From the NCBI GenBank assembly GCA_022843465.1, contig JALHNO010000003.1, forward strand, positions 246,955-310,954: a stretch of DNA of 64,000 nucleotides, read 5' to 3'. The translations under genes and the position numbers were made by a program. Below the pieces are notes generated by a model. That model worked only from the letters and a program-made list of their open reading frames with translations. It made no database searches and had not been told where the DNA came from. Below are positions 10,377 to 20,063 of this stretch, piece after piece (positions within the stretch are counted from its first letter, which is position 1; the number at the start of each line of letters is the position of its first letter). This DNA is from Pseudomonadota bacterium. Its GTDB lineage: Bacteria; Pseudomonadota; Gammaproteobacteria; Xanthomonadales; Ahniellaceae.

Positions 10377-10994
10377 ATGAAAGAACTCCGCGATCTGCTG
10401 ATGGATATCCGCATCGAATTGCGACAGCACGTGCGCGATTTCCACAAGACCGAATTGTGCCGCCGAATCGATGACGCGCGCGATGCCTTGTCACGCCAGC
10501 CCGCCGCCGGCGAAGCGGTCACCAGCGTTGAGGCGGCGGACCGGATTGCCCAGGCCTGGCAGGCAGCAGCCGAAGATCTGAAGACCATTGCACCGCCATT
10601 TTTTGAGCTGTTGTCAAAAAAAGTCACATTGCGACTTTCTGCGTTGCCACCGCTCCCCGAGCCCGTGGAAGCGGCGGCTGAGGACGCCGGCGCCGAATCA
10701 TCGGAATCAGTGGACGTTTCAGTCGATGGATCGCAACTGGACGCCGAGAAGGAAGTGGTGATCGCACCCTCGGCCATGGCATCGACCCTGGGTACGGTGG
10801 ACGCGCATATTCCCAGTCTGGATGCGCTGCAGGCGATCGCCGCCAACAAGCGCCGGTTCTCCGAGGTGCAGCGCGAGTGGTGTGTCGGTGAAGCGATGGT
10901 GCGCTCCGGATTCAGCATCGACCCGGAGGAATTCATTGGCCGCGGCGACAGCGAGATGGCGCGGTATCTGCTCGAGTCGACCGAGGAAGCCTGA
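10377..10994 (+). CDS. Hypothetical protein, helical, no known family
   Basis: A 205-residue soluble protein that I do not recognise. The first 80 residues look alpha-helical and charged (KELRDLLMDIRIELRQ), the middle (about residues 95-125) is acidic and Ala/Ser-rich and probably disordered, and the C-terminal 60 residues form a second helical block (LQAIAANKRRFSEVQREW). The frame stays open upstream to 10035, but that part is Arg/Cys-rich and shadow-like, so the ATG after an AAGAAG stretch is chosen. It ends 28 bases before the convergent glycosyltransferase gene. Confidence 0.5.
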   Translation: MKELRDLLMDIRIELRQHVRDFHKTELCRRIDDARDALSRQPAAGEAVTSVEAADRIAQAWQAAAEDLKTIAPPFFELLSKKVTLRLSALPPLPEPVEAAAEDAGAESSESVDVSVDGSQLDAEKEVVIAPSAMASTLGTVDAHIPSLDALQAIAANKRRFSEVQREWCVGEAMVRSGFSIDPEEFIGRGDSEMARYLLESTEEA

Positions 10995-11022
10995 TCGGCG
11001 CCGGCTATTGGCGTGCCAGCAT

Positions 11023-12204
11023 CTACAGGCGGGCCTCGATCAGGTCGGCGATCCGATTGGCCTGCTCGCTGATCGCTACGCTCTGGTACCGCGCGGCGAT
11101 CGTCTGCGCTGCTTCGGCAAACCCCGGTTCACCGAGCAGGCGGCGTATGGATCCGAGGTATTCCGGCTTGTCCAGTGGTGGCGTAACCGACAGGGCGGCC
11201 CCCAGCGCTACCGCCTTCTGCGCATTGAGAAACTGCTCGGCCTGCGTCGGCAACAGCAGCATCGGCTTTCCGGCCAGCAGACTCTGGGTGATCATGCCGC
11301 TGCCGGCGGCGCAGATCACCAGATCGCACCGCGCCAGCGCATCGCGGGTATCTACCGGCGCCTCATGCAGGAAGATCGCTGCGCCTGCGGGTAGCGCAGG
11401 GCGGGCGCCATCAATGAACAGGCTGGTCTGTGCCGGCGCGCGGGCGAGCGCACCGATCAGGCGATCGAGCCAGGCATAGCCCTGTTTCAGATAGCAGAAG
11501 ATTCTGGGTTGTCCGTTTTCGATCCAGCGCGCAGGCTGATCGACGCCGCTGGACTGACTGGGCAGACAGGCCAGGGTCTCGCGCGGCCCATAGACATCGA
11601 GCTCGCTGATGCTGTCGAGGATCAGCGGCGCCTGCGCGCAGGCGGCACTCAGCGAGGCCATCGGCGCCGCGCCGAACCGCGCAAGCGCGCGGTTGATGTG
11701 ATCGAGTGCGCTGGCTTCCCGCGCGGGCAGGTAAGCGGCATCGTGGCGCTCCCAGGTACGGAACACCGGGAACGGATCACGGGCCGGCGGATGCAGAAAG
11801 CTGATGCCGTGGCGCAGCACCGGAATGCCGAGGCTGTTGGCGGCGATGCTGGCCATCGGTGCGGCGTCGGCCACCAGCAGGTCGCAGCGGGTTTCCTGCA
11901 GCAGGCTGCGCCAACTGGCCAGCATGCCGCAACAAATGGCCGGGTCGTGCAGGCCGGCATCGTGCCACAGGACATCGGCGAAACTGAGCATGGCTCTTTG
12001 CGGCGGCAGGCTGGTTCCGGGCGGATAAGGCGCCGCAAACACCGGTGGGCCAGTATCCGGTCGCAGGCCAAACAGGGTGCGCAGATCGCGCATTGCCAGC
12101 GCAACGCGATGCCCGCGCTGCTGGAGCAGGTTCCGGACTTCGGTGCGGCCGGCGATATGGCCGAGTCCACCACCCAGTTCCCAGGCCATCATGATGTTCT
12201 TCAT
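11023..12204 (-). CDS. Glycosyltransferase, GT1/MGT-like (paralogue of the gene at 12937)
   Basis: A 393-residue two-domain GT-B glycosyltransferase. The N-terminal WELGGGLGH motif is the glycine-rich acceptor-side loop. The C-terminal domain has the nucleotide-sugar region CDLVICAAGSGMITQSLL followed by AGKPMLLLPTQAEQFLNA, typical of the UGT/MGT and MurG-like superfamily. It has no signal peptide. The start at 12204 is chosen because the upstream frame is shadow-like and the motif follows at once, as in the paralogue. The two proteins share the VWELG/AWELG start, the RDL segment and the C-terminal motif. They point away from and towards each other around a small secreted protein. Substrate unknown. 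Confidence 0.75.
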   Translation of the reverse strand: MKNIMMAWELGGGLGHIAGRTEVRNLLQQRGHRVALAMRDLRTLFGLRPDTGPPVFAAPYPPGTSLPPQRAMLSFADVLWHDAGLHDPAICCGMLASWRSLLQETRCDLLVADAAPMASIAANSLGIPVLRHGISFLHPPARDPFPVFRTWERHDAAYLPAREASALDHINRALARFGAAPMASLSAACAQAPLILDSISELDVYGPRETLACLPSQSSGVDQPARWIENGQPRIFCYLKQGYAWLDRLIGALARAPAQTSLFIDGARPALPAGAAIFLHEAPVDTRDALARCDLVICAAGSGMITQSLLAGKPMLLLPTQAEQFLNAQKAVALGAALSVTPPLDKPEYLGSIRRLLGEPGFAEAAQTIAARYQSVAISEQANRIADLIEARL

Positions 12205-12320
12205 CAGCCGAGTGTGCAGGCAGTTGCCGCGGCCCGCCAGCCTCCCGATAGGCGCAAGCATCCTGATAGACTCGCCCGCGGCTTGCTGCCCCCTGCAACC
12301 TCAAACCCCGGAGTCCAACC

Positions 12321-12845
12321 ATGAAGAAGAAAACGACGCGCCTGAGTCGCTGGAAAGCCGCGATGTGCCTGGCCGCGCTCACGGCTGGTACCGCAACGGT
12401 CGTGCAGGCCCAGTCCGGATATGCCGGACCCGTGGTCAGCCCGCCCTCACTGGATTTCGGAACTGTCACCAGCGGCACCACCAGCGCGTTCCAGACCTTG
12501 ACGGTCAGCCTCGCCTACGGCGGCACTACTACGGAAGGCAATACATTTTCGGTGGACTCGGTGGCGCTGCCGCCCGGTTTTATTCGCACTGGCGGCAGTT
12601 GCCCGGCAGGTACCGCACCAAGCCCATGCACCATCGACATTGCATTCCAGCCTGGCGGTCCCGGTGCCGCGGCCGGCGATGTCGCGATCACGGCGACGAG
12701 CAATGGCCTTCAAGGCGTGACCAACGTGCCGGTGACTGGCAATGGTGCCGCATTCCAGTCGGTGCCGGTGCTGAGCAATCTGGCGTTGCTGATCATGCTC
12801 GCCGGTCTCGGCGGCCTTGGTCTGATGTACGCGCGCCGGCATTGA
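12321..12845 (+). CDS. Small secreted protein with IPTL-CTERM-like sorting tail
   Basis: A 174-residue exported protein. A signal peptide covers residues 1-30 with cleavage expected after VQA. The mature part has an immunoglobulin-like strand pattern (PPSLDFGTVTSGTTSAFQTL) of the kind in ASH/HYDIN-type and choice-of-anchor domains, with a single Cys pair (CPAGTAPSPC). The C-terminus is a tripartite sorting signal: a VPVLSNLAL motif near residue 149, a hydrophobic helix (LLIMLAGLGGLGLMY) and a basic end (ARRH). This resembles IPTL-CTERM signals handled by exosortase H, but the motif is degenerate. GGAG lies seven bases before the ATG, and a strong terminator follows. Confidence 0.78.
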   Translation: MKKKTTRLSRWKAAMCLAALTAGTATVVQAQSGYAGPVVSPPSLDFGTVTSGTTSAFQTLTVSLAYGGTTTEGNTFSVDSVALPPGFIRTGGSCPAGTAPSPCTIDIAFQPGGPGAAAGDVAITATSNGLQGVTNVPVTGNGAAFQSVPVLSNLALLIMLAGLGGLGLMYARRH

Positions 12846-12867
12846 TCAGGGCGTTCGACTGCTTCAT

Positions 12868-12905
12868 CGAAAACGGGGTGCAATGCGCCCCGTTTTCGTT
12901 TTTCA
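12868..12905 (+). terminator. Intrinsic terminator after the IPTL-CTERM-like gene
   Basis: A near-perfect 14-bp stem (CGAAAACGGGGTGC pairing with GCGCCCCGTTTTCG, one G-T pair) with the loop AAT is followed by GTTTTT-type T-run at 12899-12903. It lies 22 bases after the stop and isolates the small secreted protein gene from the glycosyltransferase that starts 32 bases later. Confidence 0.9.
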
Positions 12906-12936
12906 TTCCCGATGACCGGGCCTGAGCGACTCGCCC

Positions 12937-14109
12937 ATGGCGAACATCGTCCTGGTTTGGGAACTCGGCAGCGGACTCGGTCACGCACTCCCACTGCGCC
13001 AGCTTGCCGATCAACTTGAATCCCGTGGTCATCGGGTAGCGGTCGTCGCCCGTGATCTGTTGAAGATGCGTGCCGCCTTTGCGGGCAGCGGGCACCGGGT
13101 GTTGCCGGCGCCGTTCTTCCCCGGCCTCTGCCTGCCGGCGCCGCAGTTGAGTTCGCTCGCCGATGTGCTGTGGTTTGACTCAGGTGGGCATTCCGCCGAA
13201 ACCATTGCAGCGCAGTTCGCCAACTGGCAGCAGATTCTGGAATTGCTGGCCGCCGATCTGCTGATCGCCGACGCTGCGCCGATGACCCTGGCGGCTTGCC
13301 AGGGCAGGGTTCCGACCCTGAACTATGATGGCTATTTCCACGCCACCGATGCATCCGCCTGGCGCCTGTTCCGCGATTGGGAACGCAGTGACCGCGTCGG
13401 GTCCGAGCAGCGCGCAGCACAGCTGCTGGCCCATCTGAACAGCGCCCGCAGGCAATCGGGCATGGCCGACGCTGCGCAGCTCCATGAGGGATTCGCAGCG
13501 ACGCGGCAACTGCTGCGCTGTCTGCCGGAGCTCGATCCGTTTGGCCCGCGTGAAGGCGTGGGCTACCTCGGCCACGCCACCATCGCCGGCGCTGCACCGG
13601 CCTGGCCAGCACACTCTGACCGCCGGGTATTCGTTTACCTGCGGCGCGACTATGCCCATGCCGACCGACTGCTGGGTGCGCTGGCGCGACTGCCGGACTG
13701 CGCGGTGATCTGTGTCCACGATGGCTTGGATCCGGCACGCATCGGCAAATGCCCCGGTGTGCATTTCACCGAGCAGACACTGGACCTTGCCCAGGTGCTG
13801 CCGCAGTGCGATCTGGTGATCTGTCACGGCGGCGCCTTGCATGGCCTGGCGACACAGGCTGGCAAGCCCAGCCTGCTCATGCCCCTGCATACCGAGCACT
13901 ACCTGACCGGACGCATGGCGGTGCAGCGGGGAACCAGTCTGCTGGTCATGCCGCCGCTGACCAGTGCCGACTTCCTGACGCCGCTCCGCCGTCTGCTGCT
14001 GGAAGATTCGTTCGCGCGGGCAAGTGCCGGGATCGCCGCTGCCCATCGGCAGCGCGTGCCCGACCGACAGGCCCGGCTGCATCAGGAAATCGAGACGCTG
14101 CTGGGTTGA
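12937..14109 (+). CDS. Glycosyltransferase, GT1/MGT-like (paralogue of the gene at 11023)
   Basis: A 390-residue GT-B protein similar over its whole length to the divergent neighbour. It opens with ANIVLVWELGSGLGHALPL, has the RDLLKMR and ADAAPMTLA segments, and ends with CDLVICHGGALHGLATQAGKPS then LLMPLHTEHYLTGRMA, the nucleotide-sugar binding region (shown in pieces). No signal peptide or membrane helix is seen, so it acts in the cytoplasm. It starts just after the terminator of the sorting-signal protein gene. A role in glycosylating a surface polymer or protein is only inferred from position. Confidence 0.75.
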   Translation: MANIVLVWELGSGLGHALPLRQLADQLESRGHRVAVVARDLLKMRAAFAGSGHRVLPAPFFPGLCLPAPQLSSLADVLWFDSGGHSAETIAAQFANWQQILELLAADLLIADAAPMTLAACQGRVPTLNYDGYFHATDASAWRLFRDWERSDRVGSEQRAAQLLAHLNSARRQSGMADAAQLHEGFAATRQLLRCLPELDPFGPREGVGYLGHATIAGAAPAWPAHSDRRVFVYLRRDYAHADRLLGALARLPDCAVICVHDGLDPARIGKCPGVHFTEQTLDLAQVLPQCDLVICHGGALHGLATQAGKPSLLMPLHTEHYLTGRMAVQRGTSLLVMPPLTSADFLTPLRRLLLEDSFARASAGIAAAHRQRVPDRQARLHQEIETLLG

Positions 14110-14176
14110 GCACGTGCTGTCCAGGCGGTCGACCAAGTTGCAGGAAGCTCCCACAGCCGCTGGGCGGCGATGTCGC

Positions 14177-14476
14177 TCAGTACGTTGCCATCGGGTCCAG
14201 CGCCGCGCTGGCGCACAGCTGACGTTTCTGCAGCGGGCCAAGTCGCTTGATGCGCAGTTCGGCACGCAGCGCCAGTGACTGCGAGTCATAGCGAAAGCTT
14301 GCCAACAGCCGTTGTGGTGGTCGAGCCCGCGTGTAGCGCGCGCCCTTGCCACGGCGGTGCTGCTCGAAACGACGTGCAACGTCGGTACTGACTCCGGTGT
14401 ACAGGCTGCCGTCGAGGCACTCCAGCACATAGACGAACCAGTCCTTGCGTAGCGACTCGGCAGCGGGCGCCGACAT
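14177..14476 (-). CDS. GIY-YIG nuclease-domain protein (UPF0213/YhbQ-like)
   Basis: A 99-residue single-domain protein. The WFVYVLECLDGSLYTGVS segment is the GIY-YIG core (YVL...YTG), followed by the conserved Arg in DVARRFEQH and the RAELRIKRL helix that carries the Glu region of the family. Such stand-alone domains are common in bacteria and may act in DNA repair, but most are uncharacterised. The start is the ATG at 14476, seven bases after the stop of the upstream secreted-protein gene, so the two are likely cotranscribed. The frame stays open further upstream without family similarity. Confidence 0.8.
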   Translation of the reverse strand: MSAPAAESLRKDWFVYVLECLDGSLYTGVSTDVARRFEQHRRGKGARYTRARPPQRLLASFRYDSQSLALRAELRIKRLGPLQKRQLCASAALDPMATY

Positions 14477-14483
14477 GGCCGGA

Positions 14484-15026
14484 TCAGCCCCCGGTCCTGC
14501 GCTGCAGGGTGAACTGCGCCTTGTGTTCGCCGGGCTTGCCATCCTGCCAGGTCTGCCACTCTGCATAGATTCGATCGCCATCGTCGAAACGGATCAGACC
14601 GTTGTGCATATGCATGTCCTTGCCGGGATTGGCGACGCCGCCGTCGAATGCAAAGACCAGGGTGTTGCCATTGCCGATCGGCGCGCGCATGCGTGGCTGA
14701 TTGCCCATCGCACAGTAGTGCGACATGACAATCGCGCCATCGGCAGCGGTGTACATCGACACCATCTCGTGGTCGCTGCCGGGGAACAGGGTTTCCTGGA
14801 CCACGCTGCCACCACTGGTCACCCGATATACCGCCGCGATTTCACCTTTGCCTGCGGACGTGCCGGTGACGTCGATCCACTCGCCGGCCAAGGACTTGAG
14901 GCGGGAGAAATCGGTCACGACGGTGCTTGCTTTCGTTGATGCTTCTGGGGCTGGCAGAGGTTCCAGCGCCGCGACGGCTGAACAAACCAGCAGGGTGGCC
15001 ACAGTAGCCACGATCAATGTGCGCAT
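14484..15026 (-). CDS. Secreted lipocalin/DUF1579-like protein
   Basis: A 180-residue exported protein. The signal peptide is MRTLIVATVATLLVCSAVAA, with a ribosome site GGGAGAG seven bases before the ATG. The mature part starts a small beta-barrel pattern at LKSLAGEWIDVTG, with a later His-rich stretch (GKDMHMHNGL) and alternating strands to the end. The LAGEW start recalls lipocalin-like, THAP4-like or DUF1579 proteins, which bind small ligands. No catalytic motif is seen. The frame extends 216 bases upstream without similarity and is excluded. Confidence 0.6.
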   Translation of the reverse strand: MRTLIVATVATLLVCSAVAALEPLPAPEASTKASTVVTDFSRLKSLAGEWIDVTGTSAGKGEIAAVYRVTSGGSVVQETLFPGSDHEMVSMYTAADGAIVMSHYCAMGNQPRMRAPIGNGNTLVFAFDGGVANPGKDMHMHNGLIRFDDGDRIYAEWQTWQDGKPGEHKAQFTLQRRTGG

Positions 15027-15185
15027 GACGCTCTCCCATCGCAAACGGACTCGCCGAGGTCCATTGTATACGTTGTCGACGGTCACGGAATTTTCTGGCC
15101 GTGCGGGTCCGGTACTGTCATCCGCATCGCAGTACCATGTCCGCATCCGCGCCAAGATGTCGCCTCGGCTACGCGAGGAGTTTGC

Positions 15186-16022
15186 ATGAAGCATGTCGTC
15201 GTCCTGCTGTTGCTGCTGTCGTTGGTGGCGCCCTCGGTGCATGCTGGCGCCTTCGAGTTTTCTGGCCAGGCGGTGGCGGGCGCACCTGGCACAACCACCG
15301 CTCCGGTGCTGGTGCTTGCCTTCCGTGGCGATGGCGAGACCACCGATACCCAGATCGATCTGCTGTTCGATACCAGCCGGTTTGGCGCCCAGGTGACGCC
15401 GCGAAACGGCGCCTTGTGCATTCCGATTGCGACCGGTCTGCGGGTGATTTCACCGGGCAGCGCGGTACCTCTGCCTGCCGGACCGGTGCGCTACTGCGAG
15501 ATGCGCTTTGCGATCGCGCCAGCGACCGCCCAGGGTAGCTATGACCTCGCTGCCGACCCGGCAACGACCGAGTGTTTCAGCCTCAAGGGCCAGGTGTTTC
15601 CGTGCACGGCTCCGAATGGCAGCGGGGTGATCCGGGTGGGCCCCAACACACCGGCAGCAGGATTCGATTACCTGCCCGATGTCGGCTCGACCCTGGTGCT
15701 GAATGGTGGCGTTGGCGAGATCATCGCGGACTATCTGCCGGGTGGATTCGGTGCCGCCATCGAACTGCATGATTGCCTGATCGCCGCCATGCCGGGCGGC
15801 GATTTCGCGTTGCCGCTATACGCCCCGCTGCCACTGGGATTTGCCAGCAATGTCAGCGGCAGCGGATTGCTGGCTCTGGCCTGCGTGCCGCAGATCCAGG
15901 AGACAACGGCAACACTGTCCTGCAGTGAGACACGCAACGGCACCCAAACCAGTCCCGTAAGTTGGAATCTGGTCTGTCCCGCCCTGCCGAGCGACTTCAT
16001 GTTTGCCGATGGTTTCGAATAA
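15186..16022 (+). CDS. Secreted protein of unknown function ending in ADGFE
   Basis: A 278-residue exported protein with signal peptide at residues 1-20 (cleavage after VHA). The mature part is beta-rich, with strands like PVLVLAFRGDGETTDTQID that resemble cohesin-like or choice-of-anchor domains, and six or more Cys that may pair in the periplasm or outside. The very C-terminus reads DFMFADGFE, a short ending also found in the large secreted protein at 50321 (FSSGFE). Function unknown. It diverges from the lipocalin-like gene, with about 160 bases between the two starts. Confidence 0.6.
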   Translation: MKHVVVLLLLLSLVAPSVHAGAFEFSGQAVAGAPGTTTAPVLVLAFRGDGETTDTQIDLLFDTSRFGAQVTPRNGALCIPIATGLRVISPGSAVPLPAGPVRYCEMRFAIAPATAQGSYDLAADPATTECFSLKGQVFPCTAPNGSGVIRVGPNTPAAGFDYLPDVGSTLVLNGGVGEIIADYLPGGFGAAIELHDCLIAAMPGGDFALPLYAPLPLGFASNVSGSGLLALACVPQIQETTATLSCSETRNGTQTSPVSWNLVCPALPSDFMFADGFE

Positions 16023-16138
16023 TCTTGGGCAGCGGTCGTCCCGAGCTCATGTCAACCCATCTCGCTGGCAGGCGTTGTTGGCGATTGCAGGGCGGCTGAC
16101 GGGCAAACCATCGCGTTTACCAATACAAGGAGCAAGGT

Positions 16139-16528
16139 ATGCAAGCAATCAAACTCATCGGCGCAGGCCTGCTGATCGCTGGCCTCTCGGTCTGCGGCAG
16201 TGTCCAGGCGGAGTCGCGTCTGCTCGGCAGCACGCGTCTGGCGCATCACGAAAACGATGTTGATGTGGTAAAGACTTCCTGCAAACCACGCATCAATGCG
16301 GTGAAGCTGCGCGCCAAGCGCGGACGCATCGAAGTCGAAAAGGTCTGGGTGCGCTACCGCAATGGCGAAACCGATCGGCTCGACGTGCGGGATCGAATTG
16401 TCGAAGGCGGCGAGACCCGCTGGATCGATCTGCGCGGGGGCAAGCGCTGTGTAGTTGCCGTCGGTGTCATCGGAGACACCGAGGGGTCATTCGACCAGGC
16501 GCGCGTGGATATCTACGGACGCTGGTAG
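16139..16528 (+). CDS. Small exported protein, DUF2541-like
   Basis: A 129-residue protein with a clear signal peptide (cleavage after VQA, about residue 24) and an AAGGAG ribosome site before the ATG. The mature domain of about 100 residues is basic and beta-rich, with two Cys (TSCKPRINAVKLRAKR and GKRCVVAVGVIGD) that probably pair, and ends in RVDIYGRW. This pattern resembles the DUF2541 family of small periplasmic proteins of unknown role. It ends 31 bases before the convergent mutS stop. Confidence 0.6.
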   Translation: MQAIKLIGAGLLIAGLSVCGSVQAESRLLGSTRLAHHENDVDVVKTSCKPRINAVKLRAKRGRIEVEKVWVRYRNGETDRLDVRDRIVEGGETRWIDLRGGKRCVVAVGVIGDTEGSFDQARVDIYGRW

Positions 16529-16559
16529 CGGGTTCCCGCGGAGGAATGCGTTTGCTCAC

Positions 16560-19136
16560 CTAGAGCAAGGCCCTGAGCCGGTACAGCGCGGCCAGGGCGT
16601 CGCGCGGCGACAGCGCGTCGGGATCGATATCACGCAGGGCCTGCAGCGCTGCCGGCAGGGTATCAAACAGGCCGATCTGCTGCGGCTTCTGTTCCGGCGC
16701 AGTGCGAGTGGATGTGCCTGCGGCCACCGGCGCGCGTCCGGCCTCAAGCGCCGCAAGATGCGCCCGGGCTGCCTGGATCACCGGGCGCGGCACGCCAGCA
16801 ATCGCGGCGACCTGAAGACCGAAGCTGCGATCGGCCGGACCGGGCTTGACGGCGTGCAGGAATACCAGCTCCTCGCCGTGTTCGACCGCGTCCAGATGCA
16901 CATTGTGGATGCCCTCGATCTCGCCGGCGAGTGCGGTGAGTTCGAAGTAATGAGTGGCGAACAAGGTGTACGCACGGTTGTGTCGCGCCAGCTGGATCGC
17001 GGCCGCCTGCGCCAGCGCGAGGCCGTCATAGGTCGAGGTGCCGCGACCGATCTCATCCATCAGCACCAGGCTCTGGCCGCTGGCGTTGTGCAGGATATTG
17101 GCGGTCTCGGTCATCTCGACCATGAAGGTCGATTGGCCCGCTGCCAGATCGTCGCCCGAGCCAATACGGGTAAAGATCCGGTCGATCGGACCGATCCTCG
17201 CGCTCTCGGCGGGTACAAAGCTGCCGATATGGGCGAGCAGCACGATCAGCGCGGTCTGCCGCATATAGGTCGACTTGCCGCCCATGTTCGGGCCGGTAAT
17301 GATCAGCATGCGCCGATCAGGATCGAGCAGGGTGTCGTTGGGTTCGAACGGGTCCTTGCGCACGGCTTCAACCACGGGATGGCGGCCGCGTCGGATCTCG
17401 ATTCCGGCTTGCTGGTCCAGTACCGGTTGCACCCAGTTCAATGCGAGCGCGCGGTCGGCCAGCGCAGCCAGTACGTCGAGTTCGGCAAGTGCCCCAGCCA
17501 GCGCCTTGAGTCCGTCGAGATCGGCCAGCAGGGCGTCGAGCAGGGATTCGTAGAGCGCCTTCTCGCGCATCAGCGAACGCTCGCGCGCCGAAAGTACCTT
17601 GTCCTCGAACTGCTTCAGTTCTTCGGTGATGTAGCGTTCGGCGCCCTTGATGGTCTGCCGCCGCGTGTAATGGGTGGGAGCCTTCGACGCCTGGGCATGG
17701 CTGATCTCGATGTAGTAGCCGTGTACCCGGTTGTAGCCGACCTTGAGTGTCGCGATGCCGCTTTGCTCGCGCTCACGCAGCTCCAGATCGACCAGGAACT
17801 GATCGGCATTGCTGGCGAGCATGCGCAGCTCGTCGAGCTCGGCATCGAAGCCTTCGCGGATGAAGCCGCCATCGCGTGCCAGTGCCGGCGGACTATCGAT
17901 CAGGCTGCGTGCCAGCAGATCGGTCAACGCGCCCTGTTCGCCGAGCGCCGCCAGCAACTCGGATATCCGCGGGCTGTCGACGTCGGCCAGCAGGGTGCGC
18001 AGTTGCGGCAGCAGCTGCAGCGCATTGCGGACCGTCGCCAGATCGCGCGGTCTGGCCGAGCGCAGTGCGATGCGCGCATTGATCCGTTCGCAGTCGCCGA
18101 CCCCGCGCAGCAGTTCGAGCAGATCCGGATGGCGACCGGCGTCGATCAGCGCGGCCAGCGCCTGATGACGCAGGCGCAGGGTCTGCTGGGCACGCAGGGG
18201 CCGATGCAGCCAGCGACGCAGCTGACGCGATCCCATCGGACTGACGCAGGCATCGAGGACGCCGAACAGGGTGTGCTCGATGCGTCCGCTGGCATGCGCG
18301 TCGAGCTCCAGGTTGCGCCGGGTCGCCGCGTCCATCGCCACCGTCTCGTCGGCTTCTTCAACGCTGATGCGATTGATGTGGGGCAGGGCCGACTTCTGAG
18401 TGTCCTTCAGGTACGCGAGCAGGGCACCCGCCGCTGACAGTGCCAAGGGCTTGTTGCTGCAGCCGAAGCCACTGAGATCGCGCGTGCCAAAAAAATTCGC
18501 GAGTTCGCGCTGCGCGGTCTCCGCATCGAAATGCCAGGGTGGCCGCCGGCGCTGGCCGGCAAGCTGGTGCGCGCAACGGGGCAGTGGCTGCGATTCATCG
18601 AACAGGGTTTCGGCCGGCTGCAGACGCGCCAGCTCTGCGGCAAGCGCGTCCTCGCCGTCGGCTTCCAGCAGAACAAATCGACCGGCGGCAAGATCGGCAT
18701 AGGCAATCCCGAAGCGTGTGCCCTGTGCCGCCAGCGCCAGCAGCAGATTGTCGCGGCGGTCTTCGAGCAGGGCTTCGTCGGTGAGGGTGCCCGGCGTGAT
18801 CACCCGCACCACGCGCCGCTCGACCAGGCCCTTGGCCAGCGCCGGATCGCCGATCTGCTCGCAGATTGCGGCGGATTCGCCCAGTCGCACCAGCTTGGCA
18901 AGATAGCCCTCGACCGCGTGATAGGGAACACCCGCCATCGGGATTGGTGCGCCCGCGGATTGGCCGCGTTGGGTCAGGGTGACATCCAGCAGACGTGCCG
19001 CCTTGCGGGCATCGTCATAGAACAGTTCATAGAAATCGCCCATCCGGAAAAACACCAGGGTGTCCGGATAATCCGCCTTGGCGCGGAAGAACTGCTTCAT
19101 CAGTGGGGTATGTTCGGCGACCGTCGCATTGCTCAT
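16560..19136 (-). CDS. mutS: DNA mismatch repair protein MutS
   Basis: A 858-residue mismatch-recognition ATPase of methyl-directed-type repair. The mismatch-contacting Phe and Glu are in [11 protein letters not shown] (residues 35 and 37). The ATPase domain has Walker [10 protein letters not shown] (about residue 615), Walker B and signature region [16 protein letters not shown], and the FATHYFELT switch. Length equals that of other MutS1 proteins. The start at 19136 ([11 protein letters not shown]) matches family N-termini; the 17 extra codons upstream do not. A single-gene unit here; mutL is not in the window. Confidence 0.97.
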   Translation of the reverse strand: MSNATVAEHTPLMKQFFRAKADYPDTLVFFRMGDFYELFYDDARKAARLLDVTLTQRGQSAGAPIPMAGVPYHAVEGYLAKLVRLGESAAICEQIGDPALAKGLVERRVVRVITPGTLTDEALLEDRRDNLLLALAAQGTRFGIAYADLAAGRFVLLEADGEDALAAELARLQPAETLFDESQPLPRCAHQLAGQRRRPPWHFDAETAQRELANFFGTRDLSGFGCSNKPLALSAAGALLAYLKDTQKSALPHINRISVEEADETVAMDAATRRNLELDAHASGRIEHTLFGVLDACVSPMGSRQLRRWLHRPLRAQQTLRLRHQALAALIDAGRHPDLLELLRGVGDCERINARIALRSARPRDLATVRNALQLLPQLRTLLADVDSPRISELLAALGEQGALTDLLARSLIDSPPALARDGGFIREGFDAELDELRMLASNADQFLVDLELREREQSGIATLKVGYNRVHGYYIEISHAQASKAPTHYTRRQTIKGAERYITEELKQFEDKVLSARERSLMREKALYESLLDALLADLDGLKALAGALAELDVLAALADRALALNWVQPVLDQQAGIEIRRGRHPVVEAVRKDPFEPNDTLLDPDRRMLIITGPNMGGKSTYMRQTALIVLLAHIGSFVPAESARIGPIDRIFTRIGSGDDLAAGQSTFMVEMTETANILHNASGQSLVLMDEIGRGTSTYDGLALAQAAAIQLARHNRAYTLFATHYFELTALAGEIEGIHNVHLDAVEHGEELVFLHAVKPGPADRSFGLQVAAIAGVPRPVIQAARAHLAALEAGRAPVAAGTSTRTAPEQKPQQIGLFDTLPAALQALRDIDPDALSPRDALAALYRLRALL

Positions 19137-19292
19137 CCGGGCATTGTCGCAGAGGCGCTGACTTGGTGCGAAGTCTGCATCGGGCACGGGTCAGGAATAC
19201 CCCGGAAGCGCCGGCCCGCCCAATCCACTTTGATCGCAATGGCCGCGCCCACTTCAGAATCGGCGCGTCTGGCATCCGCCGCGAGTTGGCAG

Positions 19293-20054
19293 TCAGCGCG
19301 CCAGCCAGCCGCCATCGACCGCGACTACGCTGCCATGCATGTAGTTGGATGCGGCGGATGCGAGAAATACCGCAGCGCCACCCAGCTCCTCGGGTTGTCC
19401 CCAATGACCGGCGGGAATGCGCGCAAGGATGTCACGGTTGCGTTGTTCGTCGGCGCGCAGGGCGGTGGTGTTGTTGGTGGCGAAGTAGCCCGGCGCGATC
19501 GCGTTGACATTGATGCGGTGCGCGGCCCATTCGTTGGCGAGCAATCGGGTCAGGCCGAGCAGGCCCGACTTGCTGGCGGTGTAGCTCGCCACCCGGATGC
19601 CGCCCTGGAAGCTGAGCATCGACGCGATATTGATGATCTTGCCGGGTCGATGGGTCGCCAGCAGATGACGGGCGAAGGCCTGCGAGAGGAAGAACGCGCT
19701 CTTGAGGTTGACGTCCATCACCGCGTCCCAATCCTCCTCGCTGAAATCGACGGCGGCGTTGCGGCGGATGGTGCCCGCATTGTTGACGAGGATATCGAGC
19801 TTGCCGAAGGCGGCCACGGCAGAATCCATCGCAGTCGAAAGTGCTGCGCCGGCGTCGAGACTGCCTTCGACCCAACGGCAGCTGCGCCCGCTCGCTTTCA
19901 CCACAGCAACGGTTTCATCCGGCGCGCTGCGCCCGAAGGCGACGATGTCGGCGCCTGCTTGCGCCAGGGCGATGGCGATCGCCTGCCCAAGCCCGGTATT
20001 GGCGCCGGTGACGAGGGCGACGCGGCCATCGAGCTTGAATTGTTCCAGAATCAT
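19293..20054 (-). CDS. kduD: 2-dehydro-3-deoxy-D-gluconate 5-dehydrogenase
   Basis: A 253-residue short-chain dehydrogenase that reduces 2,5-diketo-3-deoxygluconate to 2-keto-3-deoxygluconate in pectin breakdown. The cofactor motif TGANTGLGQ is at about residues 16-24, NNAG is present, and the catalytic Ser/Tyr/Lys are in ASMLSFQGG and SYTASKSG. Length and the NTGLGQ and TIRR segments agree with KduD. It follows kduI with nine bases between them, which fixes the role more firmly than the SDR motifs alone. A generic SDR is the alternative. Confidence 0.93.
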   Translation of the reverse strand: MILEQFKLDGRVALVTGANTGLGQAIAIALAQAGADIVAFGRSAPDETVAVVKASGRSCRWVEGSLDAGAALSTAMDSAVAAFGKLDILVNNAGTIRRNAAVDFSEEDWDAVMDVNLKSAFFLSQAFARHLLATHRPGKIINIASMLSFQGGIRVASYTASKSGLLGLTRLLANEWAAHRINVNAIAPGYFATNNTTALRADEQRNRDILARIPAGHWGQPEELGGAAVFLASAASNYMHGSVVAVDGGWLAR

Positions 20055-20063
20055 CGCTGGCCC

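Noticed and set aside
14130-14175. REP-like GCTCCCACAGCCGC sequence after the glycosyltransferase gene
   Set aside because: It shares only the GGGAG head with the 117-bp units and does not form a convincing hairpin.
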